30,725 nt of DNA from JBBSHJ01 sp038253135 (GCA_038253135.1 JBBSHJ010000034.1:1-30725), one strand, 5' to 3'; numbered from the stretch's first letter, positions 16,336 through 27,718 are shown. Translations and numbers: made by a program. Notes: generated by a model from the sequence alone, not told the origin.

Positions 16336-17736
16336 TCAGCCGTCGGTGCCGGTGAGAATGCGGGCCGGTGGAGTTTGCCAGTGGGTGTCGATGATCCGCC
16401 TGAGGCGCCGGCACAGGAGCTCATCACCGTCGGGCGGGAGCGGTGGAGGTGCCGTCGAGTAGTAGTCGTGTCCGGTTGGCAGGACGGTCCGCACCGTGTG
16501 CGGCGATCCTGAGGTGCCGTCGTCGACAACCTCGGTCCGCCACCCGCGGGCCTCCTTGGTGTAGTTGCACTGCTCGCAGAGACCCTGCCCATTGGTCGCG
16601 GTGGTCGCACCGCCGCTGCGGACGGGTACGGGGTGGTCGACGTGGCGGATCGGCGCGTCGCAGAACGGCGTGCGGCAGGTCTGGTCCCGCAGCACAATCA
16701 GGTCGCGCAGCTCGCCCTCGAAGAACCGCCGCCGGGAGTCCATCCGGACGAGGGAGCCGTCGGTCGGGTGCGTGAAGAGCCGCCGGATCCGGGCCCGGGC
16801 CTTGGCCGCGCCGCCAGCATCGTCCTGGCCCGCCCTTCCGGCGGCCAGGCGGCGCGCCAGCTCGGCGGGGATCGGGCCGTAACCGGCGAGCGTGGCCGGC
16901 CGGTCGGCGCCGGCGAACATGGTCTCGGCGTCCATGATCAGACCGATGTCGACCGGCACCGCCTCGGCACTGCTCTGGCCGGTGATGCGCTCGACGAGCG
17001 TGTCGGCCATCACCTGGCCGCGGGTCCGCTCGTCGCCGGCCGCGCGGGCCGCCTTGGCGTGCTTCTCCAAGGCGGCGTACGCCGCGACCCCGGCGGCGAC
17101 CGGGAGCAGCGCGGACAGCCACACCATGGTGTCCGGAGCCGGGCGGATGCTCACCCGCCGATCCTTTTCCGCGGCGGCATTGCGTGCGACCGCGGCCGCC
17201 GGGTCGAGACGGTAGGCCGCTGCCCGCGCCGCGGCGCGCAGCTTGCGGTCCCCGGACTTGGCGAAGTGGTCCACGATCTCTGCGTCGGCAGCGCGCCGAA
17301 GCTCCGGCGACAGCATTGCCGTCTCGGTCACCACGATGGAGGCGCGCCATTCACTGAGCTCGCCGGCCCTCAGCGCGGCGTAGGTGTGCGGCAAATCGCC
17401 GATCAGCGTCCTCGCCATGTGCAGCCGCCGCCCGCCGAGGCGCGGAGACTCGCTGCGGGCGAATCCGATCAATGCCCCGATCCCGCGACCGCGGCGGTCC
17501 TTTGCCACCCCGTCCGCGTCGTCCTTGGCCAGCAGCGAGTCGGACAGTGCGACGGAGACAGCGGCCTGTGCACCGGCGGCCGCGGACTTGACCTGCTCCA
17601 GCAGGGCGAGCTGCTCGACGCGCTCCGCGTCATCTCCCACCGACTCCATGGACCACAACCCGGTCAGCATGCTCTGGAGCGACTCGAGTGGAGGCACTGC
17701 GGAGTGGGTCTCCCCGCCTCCCGCATCATCGAACAT
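16336..17736 (-). CDS. HNH endonuclease with DUF222 domain
   Basis: A 466-residue DUF222-HNH protein, a multicopy actinobacterial family also found in the mycobacterial 13E12 repeat elements. The N-terminal DUF222 domain (about 50-330) is helical and Ala-rich (VTETAMLSPELRRAADAEI, KLRAAARAAAYRLDP). The C-terminal HNH nuclease has CRTPFCDAPIRHVDHPVP, then NGQGLCEQCNYTKEARGW, with paired zinc-binding Cys (CRTPFC, CEQC) and the H-D-H core (HVDH). ATG 17736 (MFDDAGGG) starts the family similarity; the frame runs open 50 codons further up into AT-richer DNA. It is convergent with the nitrilase remnant (33-bp gap). Its biological role, often linked with mobile DNA, is uncertain. Complete and apparently intact. 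Confidence 0.92.
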   Translation of the reverse strand: MFDDAGGGETHSAVPPLESLQSMLTGLWSMESVGDDAERVEQLALLEQVKSAAAGAQAAVSVALSDSLLAKDDADGVAKDRRGRGIGALIGFARSESPRLGGRRLHMARTLIGDLPHTYAALRAGELSEWRASIVVTETAMLSPELRRAADAEIVDHFAKSGDRKLRAAARAAAYRLDPAAAVARNAAAEKDRRVSIRPAPDTMVWLSALLPVAAGVAAYAALEKHAKAARAAGDERTRGQVMADTLVERITGQSSAEAVPVDIGLIMDAETMFAGADRPATLAGYGPIPAELARRLAAGRAGQDDAGGAAKARARIRRLFTHPTDGSLVRMDSRRRFFEGELRDLIVLRDQTCRTPFCDAPIRHVDHPVPVRSGGATTATNGQGLCEQCNYTKEARGWRTEVVDDGTSGSPHTVRTVLPTGHDYYSTAPPPLPPDGDELLCRRLRRIIDTHWQTPPARILTGTDG

Positions 17737-17846
17737 GCTAGCAATTGTAGCCGATCGAGAACGCCTGTGACAAGTGCAGTAGGGGAGTTTTTTCCTTACG
17801 CACATGGTCTTTTTGAAACTCTCGCGCATCGGTCTAGTGGCGTGTG

Positions 17847-17962
17847 CAGCAGGAAAATCGCATCGAGTTTTCTGCCGAACCTGCACTCACATGCGGGCCG
17901 CCCCGATACCTCCGCCGAGTGGTGGGGCTCGTCAGGATTTCGTCGGCAGATTTCCTGCTCAT
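17847..17962. repeat. Imperfect inverted repeats in an AT-richer gap
   Basis: AGCAGGAAAATC (about 17849-17860) and TTTTCTGCCGA (about 17868-17878) both match, in reverse, a compact block TCGGCAGATTTCCTGCT near 17945-17961. The left copy is split by about a dozen extra bases. The two copies enclose about 70 bp. The stretch 17737-17998, between the HNH gene and the ABC remnant, is visibly less GC-rich than its surroundings. It could be a small mobile element relic or an operator; the evidence is thin. Confidence 0.35.
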
Positions 17963-17998
17963 CCCGCCTCTCAGCGCAACGCCCTCGCGGTGGCGCGA

Positions 17999-19372
17999 TT
18001 AATTGTCGCCTCTGGCATCTACTCGCGAATCGTTGTGGTCCGCCGCCGCGTAGAGCCGCCGATATCGCGGGCCCGATGCCAGCAGCGCGCCGTGCGTACC
18101 GGACTCCACGACGCGGCCGTGGTCCATGACCAGGATCAGGTCGGCGGACACGATCGTCGAGAGCCGATGTGCGATGACGATGCGGGTGCGGGTGCGGAGC
18201 CCAACCTCGAGCGCCGCCGTGATCGCCCGCTCGGTCGCGGTGTCCAGGTGGGCGGTCGCCTCGTCGAGCACAATCACGTCGGGGCCGGCGAGCAGCACCC
18301 TGGCCAGTGCGACGCGTTGCCGCTCCCCGCCGGAGAGCCGGTAGCCGCGGTCCCCCATCATCGTCTCCAGCCCGTCCGGCAGCCGGTCGATGACGTCGCT
18401 CAGCGCGGCCTGGTCGCATGCCGCGCGCAGATCGTCATCGCTTGCGTCCGGCTCCGCGAGCCGCAGGTTGGCCGCCAGGGTGTCGTTGAGCAGGTGCGCG
18501 TCCTGGGTCACCATGCCGACCGCGCGATGCAGGTCTTCCTGGACCAACCGGCGCAGATCGACCCCGTCGAGCAGGACGGCGCCCTCCGTCGGGTCGTAGA
18601 GGCGGCAGATCAGCGCGGCGACGGTCGACTTTCCGGCGCCCGTCGCGCCGACGATCGCCGTCGTACCGCCCGGGATTGTGGCGAACGAGATGTCCTGCAA
18701 TGCCCACCCGTCTTTCGCGTCGTCGTCGCCCGCGTCCTCGTCGAGCAGCGATTCGGGTACGGCGTCCCGCGGGCCCGGATGCCGGAAAGAGACCGACGCG
18801 AACTGCATCGACAGCGCCGGCCGCTCGAAGCGCACGGGATTTGCCGGATCGTCCACCGCGGCGGGAAAATCAAGCAGGTCATATACCCGCTCGAAGGCCA
18901 CCAATCCACCGCCGAGATTGATTCCGCTCGTCGCCAGCGTGGTGATGGGTGAATACGCCAGGCTCACCAGGCCGGCGAGTGCCACGATCGAGCCGACACT
19001 CAATGAGCCAGCACTCGCCCACCATCCGGCGACGAGATAGACAACGCCGACGCCGATCGCGCTGAAGGTACCCAGCACGACCGCCGACCGGGCGAAGGTC
19101 ATATTACGCGCCACCGTCGCGGCGTACGCGCGATCAATTCGATCACGCACGCCACTCATGTCGTCTTCCAGATGCCCGAAGAGGATCCGTAACATCGCGC
19201 CGCCGACATTGAGCCGTTCGGCCAGGTGTGCGGCGACATCCCGGTTAGCCTGCGCCTGGTCCCGCGCACGCAGGTGCACCCGGCGGCCGGCCGTGCGCAG
19301 CAACGGGATCAGTGGGATCGCCGCCGCCAGCGCCCTCACTATTGTACCCGCGTCGTGACCGGTCCACCGCAT
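17999..19372 (-). pseudogene. ABC exporter (TMD-NBD), N-terminally truncated
   Basis: The C-terminal ~445 residues of a half-transporter ABC exporter (MsbA/LmrA type). The nucleotide-binding domain is complete: Walker A GATGAGKST, Q-loop MVTQDAHLL, signature LSGGERQRVALARVLL, Walker B VIVLDEATAHLD and H-loop IVIAHRLST. The transmembrane domain retains only its last part: ALAAAIPLIPLLR, LNVGGAMLRILFGHLEDD (the coupling region), and two membrane spans around SAVVLGTFSAIGVGVVYLV and VGSIVALAGLVSLAYS. The first three or four spans, about 150-180 residues, are missing, and similarity stops near 19340. Only 184 bp separate 19372 from the next gene, too little for them. The coordinate 19372 is the nearest in-frame ATG. 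A substrate cannot be inferred. Probably a dead gene. Confidence 0.72.
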
Positions 19373-19556
19373 TCGGCGCCGAGGTACGCATCGACTGCCC
19401 GGCCGAGATGGTTTCCGACGCCGAGGGCCTCTCGTAGCAATGGTGCGTGGTCTCCTCAGGATTCCGGCGACCTCCGGCATCGACCGATCGGCGGATAGCG
19501 CGGGACTGACCCACCCGGGGCGGGCCAGGCCGCACGGCACGGCTATCGTGCGCGCG

Positions 19557-20675
19557 ATGGACCTCGCCGAGCTGCGCAAGCACTGGGACACCTTCGGTCG
19601 CACCGATCCGCTCTTCGCAGTGCTGTCCGACCCTTACAAGCGCTACGGACGCTGGGACCGCGACGAGTTCTTCGCCGACGGTCGGACCGAGATCGAGGAC
19701 GTACTCGCCTTCGTGCGCGAACGGGCAATCGCCTGGGGCGCCGCGCTCCGCTTCCGGCGGGCCCTGGACTTCGGCTGCGGCGTCGGCCGTTTGACGCAGG
19801 CACTGGCGCGCCATTTCCGGCGGGTGGATGGCGTCGACATCGCGCCGTCGATGCTTTCCGCGGCCCGGCGTTATGCGCGGCTCCGACCGAGGTGCCGATT
19901 TCACCTCAACACCGACGGGGATCTGCGCCAGTTCCGCGATGGCACCTTCGATTTCGTCTACACCAACCACGTACTGCAGCACATGGAACCGCAATTCGCC
20001 ACGGCGTACATCGCAGAATTCCTCCGGGTCCTGCGGCCGGGTGCATTCGCGATGTTCGAGCTCGTCACCGAGGAGGTGCGTGGTGCCGGCGTCGCGCTTC
20101 CGGATGATGGCTTCCGCGCCGAGCTGTCGGTATCCGGGTTGCCGGAGCGAATGCCGCCGGGCCACCGGCTGGTGCTGCGCGTCGACGTCACCAATGCCGG
20201 TACGACGACCCTTCCGGCGGCCGGCGTGGACGGCTGGTATCTGGTGTCGGTCGCCAACCACTGGTCGCGGGGCGAAGCCCGGATAGTCGACGACGGCCGA
20301 GCCCGGCTCCCCCGCGATCTCGCGCCTGGCGAGCGATGCGACCTCGAGCTCGAGGTCGTCACCCCGAGCGAGTCCGGGACCTGGACCCTCGAGGTCGACT
20401 GCGTGCAGGAGGGCGTCGCCTGGTTCGCCGACAAGGGCTCGACGACCGCGACCGCCGCCCTGTGCGTCGACCCCGGCGCCGAAAGACCCGATCCCCTTGC
20501 GCCGTACGAATCCGACGCCCGGATGGAGATGCACGGCATCCCCGAAGACGAGGTACGCCGCGTGGTCACCGCCGCGGGCGGCGAGGTGCTGGAGTCGATC
20601 GACTGGGAGCGCATCTCCGGCAAGCGGTCCTACGACTGGAATCGCCGCGGGTTCCTCTGCCGCGCCGGATCCTGA
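19557..20675 (+). CDS. SAM-dependent methyltransferase with inserted beta-sandwich domain
   Basis: A 372-residue class I methyltransferase. SAM-binding motif I is ALDFGCGVGRLTQALA (Asp71 to Gly77), motif II VDGVDIAPSML, then GTFDFVYTNHVLQHM and FLRVLRPGAFAMFEL (beta 5). Residues about 186-303 are a different fold: ELSVSGLPERMPPG, LVLRVDVTNAGTTTLPAAG, WYLVSVANHW, LAPGERCDLELEV, TWTLEVDCVQEGVAWF, which looks like an Ig/beta-sandwich glycan-related domain. The methyltransferase core then resumes with MEMHGIPEDEVRRVVTAAGGEV and the closing strand SYDWNRRGFLCR. So the beta-domain is inserted between strands 5 and 6. ATG 19557 (MDLAELRKHWDTFG) is chosen by the family start; upstream in-frame codons lack similarity. 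A glycan or lipid-linked sugar as substrate is only an inference. Confidence 0.85.
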   Translation: MDLAELRKHWDTFGRTDPLFAVLSDPYKRYGRWDRDEFFADGRTEIEDVLAFVRERAIAWGAALRFRRALDFGCGVGRLTQALARHFRRVDGVDIAPSMLSAARRYARLRPRCRFHLNTDGDLRQFRDGTFDFVYTNHVLQHMEPQFATAYIAEFLRVLRPGAFAMFELVTEEVRGAGVALPDDGFRAELSVSGLPERMPPGHRLVLRVDVTNAGTTTLPAAGVDGWYLVSVANHWSRGEARIVDDGRARLPRDLAPGERCDLELEVVTPSESGTWTLEVDCVQEGVAWFADKGSTTATAALCVDPGAERPDPLAPYESDARMEMHGIPEDEVRRVVTAAGGEVLESIDWERISGKRSYDWNRRGFLCRAGS

Positions 20676-20679
20676 CCGA

Positions 20680-20928
20680 TCAGTCGAGGCGCGCGGGGGG
20701 CTCACCGGCGCGCAGCTGGCAATTGCCCGGGCCGCCTCTCGCGGCAACGACATCATCCCGGTGATCGGCATGCGTAAGCGATCGCGGCGGACCAAGGCGC
20801 CGGACGCCATCGAGGTCGACCTCCCACCCGCCGACCCGGACGAGATCGAACGAATCATCCCGGCCGACTCGGCGGCGGGCGGGCGTCATGCGGACGAGCA
20901 GCTGGCGACGCTCGACAGCGAGCGCTGA
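20680..20928 (+). pseudogene. Aldo/keto reductase, C-terminal remnant
   Basis: Only the last ~80 residues of an aldo/keto reductase remain: GGLTGAQLAIARAASRGNDI, IPVIGMRKRSRR, then ADPDEIERIIPADSAAGGRH and the family-typical ending DEQLATLDSER with its TGA. The NADP-binding block IPVIG..KRSR is recognisable, but one would expect WVLARGDD and IPGTK; AASRGNDI and IGMRK suggest drift. The barrel, active-site Tyr/Lys/His/Asp and start are absent, as the region upstream is the methyltransferase gene in another frame. It begins within a few bases of that gene's stop. Non-functional fragment. Confidence 0.78.
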
Positions 20929-20944
20929 CCCTGCTAGCGGCCGG

Positions 20945-21949
20945 CTACTCGTAACCCAGCACCGACTGGCGTTTCTCTGCCCAGGCGAGGGCCGAGGCGA
21001 TGGCGTCCTCGAGTGAGAGCGACGCGCGCCAATCGAGCAGTTCCGCGGCCCGGTCGACGTTGGCGAAGGCACCGACGGCGTCGCCGGGCCGCGGCGGCGC
21101 CTCGGTGACGGGGAGAGTGCGGCCGAGCACCCGCTCGAAGGCCGCGATGAGCTCCCGGACGGTGACGCCGCGACCCGTTCCCACGTTGATGACAACGCTG
21201 GTGCTCCCACTCCTGGCCAGCACGTCGTCGAATCGCTCCACGGCACGGACATGCACCTGCGCCAGATCCCAGACGTGGACGTAGTCCCGGATCCCGGTGC
21301 CGTCCCGGGTCGGATGCTCCGTGCCGGTGATCGCGAATGCATCCCGCTGGCCCCGGGCGGCCCGGACCAGCTGACCGAGCACGTGCGACGACTCCCTGGT
21401 GTGAACGCCTGACTCGAGATCCGGATCGGACCCGACCGGGTTGAAATAACGCAGGATGAGCGCACGCAGATCCGTGGCGGCGGTCATGTCCTGCAGAATC
21501 TGCTCCATCATGGCCTTGGTGCGCGCGTAGGGTGACGGCGGATCGAGCGGATCGTCCTCGGTGACCTCAAAGGAATCGGTCAGCGCATAGAGCGACGCCG
21601 AGGAGGAGAACACCACGCGCGGCTTTCCCAAAGCAACCAGCTCGTCGTACACCTCGAGTGATTTCGCCACATTGTCCCGGTAATACTCGTACGGTCGCTG
21701 CACGGATTCGGGTACGACGACCCGCGCCGCCATGTGGATCGTGCAATTCAGATCGGGGTGCTCGCTCACGGCCTTGCGCAGCAACGCGCGGTCGGCGATA
21801 TCGCCCTCGTAAAAGATGCGGTCACGGACGAAGGCACGCGGCCCGGTCAGCAGGGAATCGAGGATGATCGGTGTGTGGCCGGCCTGCTCGAGCGCTTTCG
21901 CGGTCGTCGATCCGATATACCCGGCGCCGCCGAGCACGAGCACCTTCAT
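20945..21949 (-). CDS. galE: UDP-glucose 4-epimerase
   Basis: An extended short-chain dehydrogenase of 334 residues that interconverts UDP-glucose and UDP-galactose with tightly bound NAD. The NAD motif is VLVLGGAGYIGS (G7, G10, G13), the catalytic pair is Tyr141-x3-Lys145 (SPYARTK) with the serine in FSSSASLYA, and YFNPVGSDP and RDYVHVWDLAQVHV are GalE signatures. ATG 21949 (MKVLVLGG) is preferred over the ATG four codons upstream because the family begins there. It is the last of three minus-strand genes (ppdK, YdcF-like, galE), 31 bp after the YdcF-like gene. Related dTDP- or UDP-sugar epimerases cannot be fully excluded, but the RDYVHV and RYFNPVGS segments favour GalE. Confidence 0.93.
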   Translation of the reverse strand: MKVLVLGGAGYIGSTTAKALEQAGHTPIILDSLLTGPRAFVRDRIFYEGDIADRALLRKAVSEHPDLNCTIHMAARVVVPESVQRPYEYYRDNVAKSLEVYDELVALGKPRVVFSSSASLYALTDSFEVTEDDPLDPPSPYARTKAMMEQILQDMTAATDLRALILRYFNPVGSDPDLESGVHTRESSHVLGQLVRAARGQRDAFAITGTEHPTRDGTGIRDYVHVWDLAQVHVRAVERFDDVLARSGSTSVVINVGTGRGVTVRELIAAFERVLGRTLPVTEAPPRPGDAVGAFANVDRAAELLDWRASLSLEDAIASALAWAEKRQSVLGYE

Positions 21950-21980
21950 GGCGGCCAGCATACGGCACCACGCCCTGCTG

Positions 21981-22619
21981 TCAGACGGCGTTCTCTGACG
22001 AGTCGGAGCTCTTGTGGAAAACCCGGTAGTAAAGGTAAGCCGCGGTTTCCCGGCCCAGGTAATGGATCTCGGTCGTCCGCGAGCGCACCACGGGTCCGTC
22101 CTGGACCGGCGAGGTTGCGGCGCGAATACCGGAGTCCTCGGCCATTTTCGCCGATCGCAACTCGTGCCACGGATCGGTCACCAGGACCGCCGATGTCCAT
22201 CCGTTTTCCTTGAAGACCTTGGCCGCGGCGCGGATGCTCCCCAGGGTGTCGTTGCCCGCACCGACTGCGGTCAACGCGGAGGACGGCACGCCGTGCTGTT
22301 CGAGGTAGGACGCGCCCGCGCCGCCTTCGGTGTATTTGTCACCCGGCCGATTGCCCCCCAGCGTGACGATGTGCGCGGCCACGCCCGCCCGATAGAGCGC
22401 GCGCGCATGCCTGAGCCGATACTGGTATATCTCCGACGGCGTGCCGTTGTACTGCGCCGCGCCGAGCACGACGATCGCGTCGGAGTGCGGCCGATCGTCC
22501 GAGCGGGCCACCTGCCAGACCCGTACCGCCGTCGCGGCGACGATCAGGACGGCCGCGAGCACCGCGGCGGCGGCCACCCGCAGGAGGACGCCGCCGACGG
22601 TGACACGCGCGGCCCGCAT
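21981..22619 (-). CDS. YdcF/ElyC/SanA-family membrane protein (DUF218)
   Basis: A 212-residue protein with one N-terminal membrane span (about residues 10-33, GGVLLRVAAAAVLAAVLIVA), then a DUF218 domain facing outside. DUF218 marks are SDAIVVLGAAQYNGTPSEIY, RLRHARALYRAG, IVTLGGNRPGDKYTEG, GNDTLGSIRAAAKVFKENG and VLVTDPWHELRSAKMAE. The family (ElyC, SanA, YdcF) is tied to cell-envelope and vancomycin tolerance in E. coli, with an unclear reaction. It sits 18 bp after the ppdK stop and 31 bp before galE on the same strand, so it is likely co-transcribed with them. Confidence 0.88.
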   Translation of the reverse strand: MRAARVTVGGVLLRVAAAAVLAAVLIVAATAVRVWQVARSDDRPHSDAIVVLGAAQYNGTPSEIYQYRLRHARALYRAGVAAHIVTLGGNRPGDKYTEGGAGASYLEQHGVPSSALTAVGAGNDTLGSIRAAAKVFKENGWTSAVLVTDPWHELRSAKMAEDSGIRAATSPVQDGPVVRSRTTEIHYLGRETAAYLYYRVFHKSSDSSENAV

Positions 22620-22637
22620 GGCTGGTCCGGCTCGGAC

Positions 22638-25325
<2,688 letters not shown>

Positions 25326-25704
25326 GATGGGAGCTCCTCGCTGCGTCATACGTCGTCCGGTCAAATCTAATGGTCACCGCAGGCCTGCCGTGCCACCCCT
25401 CCCCGCAGCACCGTGTCCCCCCAGCACCGGGCCCGCCGTCCGCCGCCCTCGGACGTTCGGCCGCCGTACCGTGACCCTCCGCCCCGTCTCGGGCATCGGC
25501 CGGTCATGTGTCGGGACGGCGAGACCGGCTGAGCGGCCCGAGAACCGGGCACCGGGACATCAGGAGATCGGAAGCCGCCTTTCGAAGCTACCGCCGCGGC
25601 GCTCGCGCAGCGAACCGCCGGCACGGGGCACCCCCGCACAGCAGGGGTGGAGCGGGGCCGACACCTACCCCGAGCGAGCCGGCGGCTCGCCCCGCGCGGC
25701 GGCC
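25326..25704. other. 379-bp intergenic region without a recognised gene
   Basis: The gap between ppdK start and the ABC-2 permease stop, both on the minus strand, contains no coherent coding frame, tRNA or mobile-element end that I can see. A weak dyad, GCGAGCC-GGC-GGCTCGC (25674-25690), lies 15 bp past the permease stop and could terminate the exporter operon. The rest should include the ppdK promoter, but I cannot fix its -35/-10 elements. Confidence 0.6.
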
Positions 25705-26571
25705 TCAGATCGTCAGCGCGCGGTACTTGCGCACGGCGAGGTAACCGAAAACGACCATCAGCAGCACGCTCCATCCCAGCGACTGCAGCACGAGCGACGT
25801 CGTGCTCTGGCCGGCGAAGAGCTGGTCCCGCGCCTGCTTCGGGATCGGCCCGATCACCAGTGACCGGACCGCGTTAACCAGCACCGAGACCGGTTGATGG
25901 TCGGCGAAGGCCCGTAGCCAGCCCGGCATCGTGAAGGTCGGGACGAACGCGCTGGACGCGAACGTCAGCGGGAAGACAACGGGGAACGTCGCGGCGTTCA
26001 CGGCCTCGACCGAGCTCACCGACATCCCCACCAGGGCAAAGATGAACGACGTCGACAGCGCGAAGAACAGCAACAACAGGATGCCCAGGACGAGACCCGG
26101 CACCGAGTGGGTCCGGAATCCCACAGCGAATCCCACCGCGATCAGGATGATCACCTGGATGAGGTTGTTCATCGAATCGGCGACGACACGTCCGGTCAGC
26201 ACGGCGCTGCGGGCCATCGGGAGCGAGCGCAGCCGGTCAATGAAGCCCTTCTGCAGGTCGTCGGCGAGCGCGAAGCCGGTCGTGCCGGCCGAGAAGATCG
26301 CCGTCTGCACGGCAATTCCCGGAATGAGGTAGGTCGCGTAACCGATGCCGTTCAAACCCGAGATCGCGCCGCCGAAGACATACCGGAACAGCAGCGTGAA
26401 CATGATCGGCGAGATCAGCGTGAACATCACCTGGTCCGGCGCGCGCAGGATACGTCTGATGTTGCGGCCCGCCATCGCGAGCGAGTCGCTCACCGCGTGC
26501 GCCAGGCGCGGTTGGCTGCGGCGGACCGGTATCACCGACCCTGGCGCCCCTGCCGGTGCCGTCGTGCTCAT
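25705..26571 (-). CDS. ABC-2 type exporter permease (DrrB-like)
   Basis: A 288-residue membrane protein with six predicted spans, the permease of an ABC-2 exporter like daunorubicin-resistance DrrB. Spans can be read near PDQVMFTLISPIMFTLLFRYVFGG, GIAVQTAIFSAGTTGF, LIQVIILIAVGFAVGF, LVLGILLLLFFALSTSFIFALVG, FPVVFPLTFASSAFVPTF and SLGWSVLLMVVFGYLAV. The first periplasmic loop motif and FIDRLRSLPMARSAVLTGR are typical of the family. ATG 26571 overlaps the TGA of the ATPase gene as ATGA, so the two are translationally coupled. It exports a lipid-like or drug-like molecule; the substrate is unknown, and there are no biosynthesis genes beside it. Confidence 0.92.
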   Translation of the reverse strand: MSTTAPAGAPGSVIPVRRSQPRLAHAVSDSLAMAGRNIRRILRAPDQVMFTLISPIMFTLLFRYVFGGAISGLNGIGYATYLIPGIAVQTAIFSAGTTGFALADDLQKGFIDRLRSLPMARSAVLTGRVVADSMNNLIQVIILIAVGFAVGFRTHSVPGLVLGILLLLFFALSTSFIFALVGMSVSSVEAVNAATFPVVFPLTFASSAFVPTFTMPGWLRAFADHQPVSVLVNAVRSLVIGPIPKQARDQLFAGQSTTSLVLQSLGWSVLLMVVFGYLAVRKYRALTI

Positions 26572-27623
26572 CGGTCTCTCCCCTCGGCGGCGGTCGCCAA
26601 CTCGGCGTCGGGATCGTCGGTACGACGTCCGCGACCGCGATCGCGGCCGGCCGCACCGGGCTCGGCCGGCTCCGCCTCCGCGGCGTGGCCGGTCAGCTCC
26701 ATGAAGACGTCGTCGAGGCTCGGCTCGCGGACCTCCAAGCCGGTCGGTGTCACCCCGGCTGCGTCGAGCCTGCGGACGACCTCCGGGACCAGGGCGGCGC
26801 CCGCCGCCGTGGTCACCCGGACGATTCTGCCGTCGCGGCTGGCCGCATGCTCGCTGATCCCGGCCAGCACGCGCTCGGCGGTCTCGGCGGCACTCGCGTC
26901 GGCCAGCCGGACCTCGACGACCGTTGCTCCGAGGCGGGCCTTGAGCTCGGCCGACGTCCCCTCGGCGATCACCTTGCCGTGGTCGACCACGCTGATCCGG
27001 TCGGCCAGCCGATCGGCCTCCTCGAGGTACTGGGTGGTGAGCAGCAGCGTCGTGCCGTCGGCGACCAGTCGCTCGATGACCCGCCACAGCTCCACCCGCG
27101 AGCGGGGATCGAGCCCGGTCGTCGGCTCGTCGAGGAAGAGGATCGGTGGCCCGGCGACAAGGGCCGCGCCCAGGTCGAGCCGCCGGCGCATGCCGCCCGA
27201 ATAGGTCTTGGCCCGGCGATCCCCCGCATCGGCGATCCCGAACTGCTCCAGCAGCTCATCGGCGCGCCGGGTCGCCTCGGCCCGGGCGAGGTGATTGAGG
27301 CGGCCGACGAGGATGAGGTTCTCCCGGCCGGTGAGGTTCTCGTCCACTGCGGCGAATTGCCCGGCCAGCCCGATGTGCCGGCGTACCTCCTCCGGATTGC
27401 GGGCGACGTCGACGCCGTCGACCTCGGCATAGCCTTCATCGGCCCGCATCAGCGTCGTCAGGATCGACACGCACGTCGTCTTGCCCGCGCCGTTGGGCCC
27501 CAGCAGTCCGAGCACGCTGCCGCGCGGCACCGACAGGCTCACACCCTGTAACGCTCGCACGTCCCCCTTGAAGGTCTTGACCAATCCATCTGCGACCACA
27601 GCCGCTCCCGCCGAGGAATTCAT
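26568..27623 (-). CDS. ABC-2 type exporter ATPase (DrrA-like)
   Basis: A 351-residue ATPase of the daunorubicin-resistance DrrA type, driving the permease encoded downstream. Walker A is GLLGPNGAGKTTC, Q-loop GLAGQFAAVDENLTGREN, signature TYSGGMRRRLDLGAALV, Walker B ILFLDEPTTGLDPRSR and H-loop TTQYLEEADRLADRI. The C-terminal DrrA-type extension, with LEVREPSLDDVFMELTGHAAE, is followed by a charged, poorly ordered Glu/Ala/Asp/Arg tail of about 35 residues. It is the first gene of a two-gene operon and is divergently arranged to the PLP enzyme at 27719, with a 95-bp spacer that must hold both promoters. Confidence 0.95.
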   Translation of the reverse strand: MNSSAGAAVVADGLVKTFKGDVRALQGVSLSVPRGSVLGLLGPNGAGKTTCVSILTTLMRADEGYAEVDGVDVARNPEEVRRHIGLAGQFAAVDENLTGRENLILVGRLNHLARAEATRRADELLEQFGIADAGDRRAKTYSGGMRRRLDLGAALVAGPPILFLDEPTTGLDPRSRVELWRVIERLVADGTTLLLTTQYLEEADRLADRISVVDHGKVIAEGTSAELKARLGATVVEVRLADASAAETAERVLAGISEHAASRDGRIVRVTTAAGAALVPEVVRRLDAAGVTPTGLEVREPSLDDVFMELTGHAAEAEPAEPGAAGRDRGRGRRTDDPDAELATAAEGRDR

Positions 27624-27718
27624 CGCACCAGCCTATGCAATCACCCGACAGGATCGCGTGCACTTTGTTCACGCAACCAACGACGTGCCGTCCGGGGGCG
27701 GCCCGATACGGTTGAGTC

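Noticed and set aside
25367..25774. Long open frames in the ppdK-permease gap
   Set aside because: Arg/Gly/Pro-rich translations typical of GC-rich shadow frames, with no family similarity.
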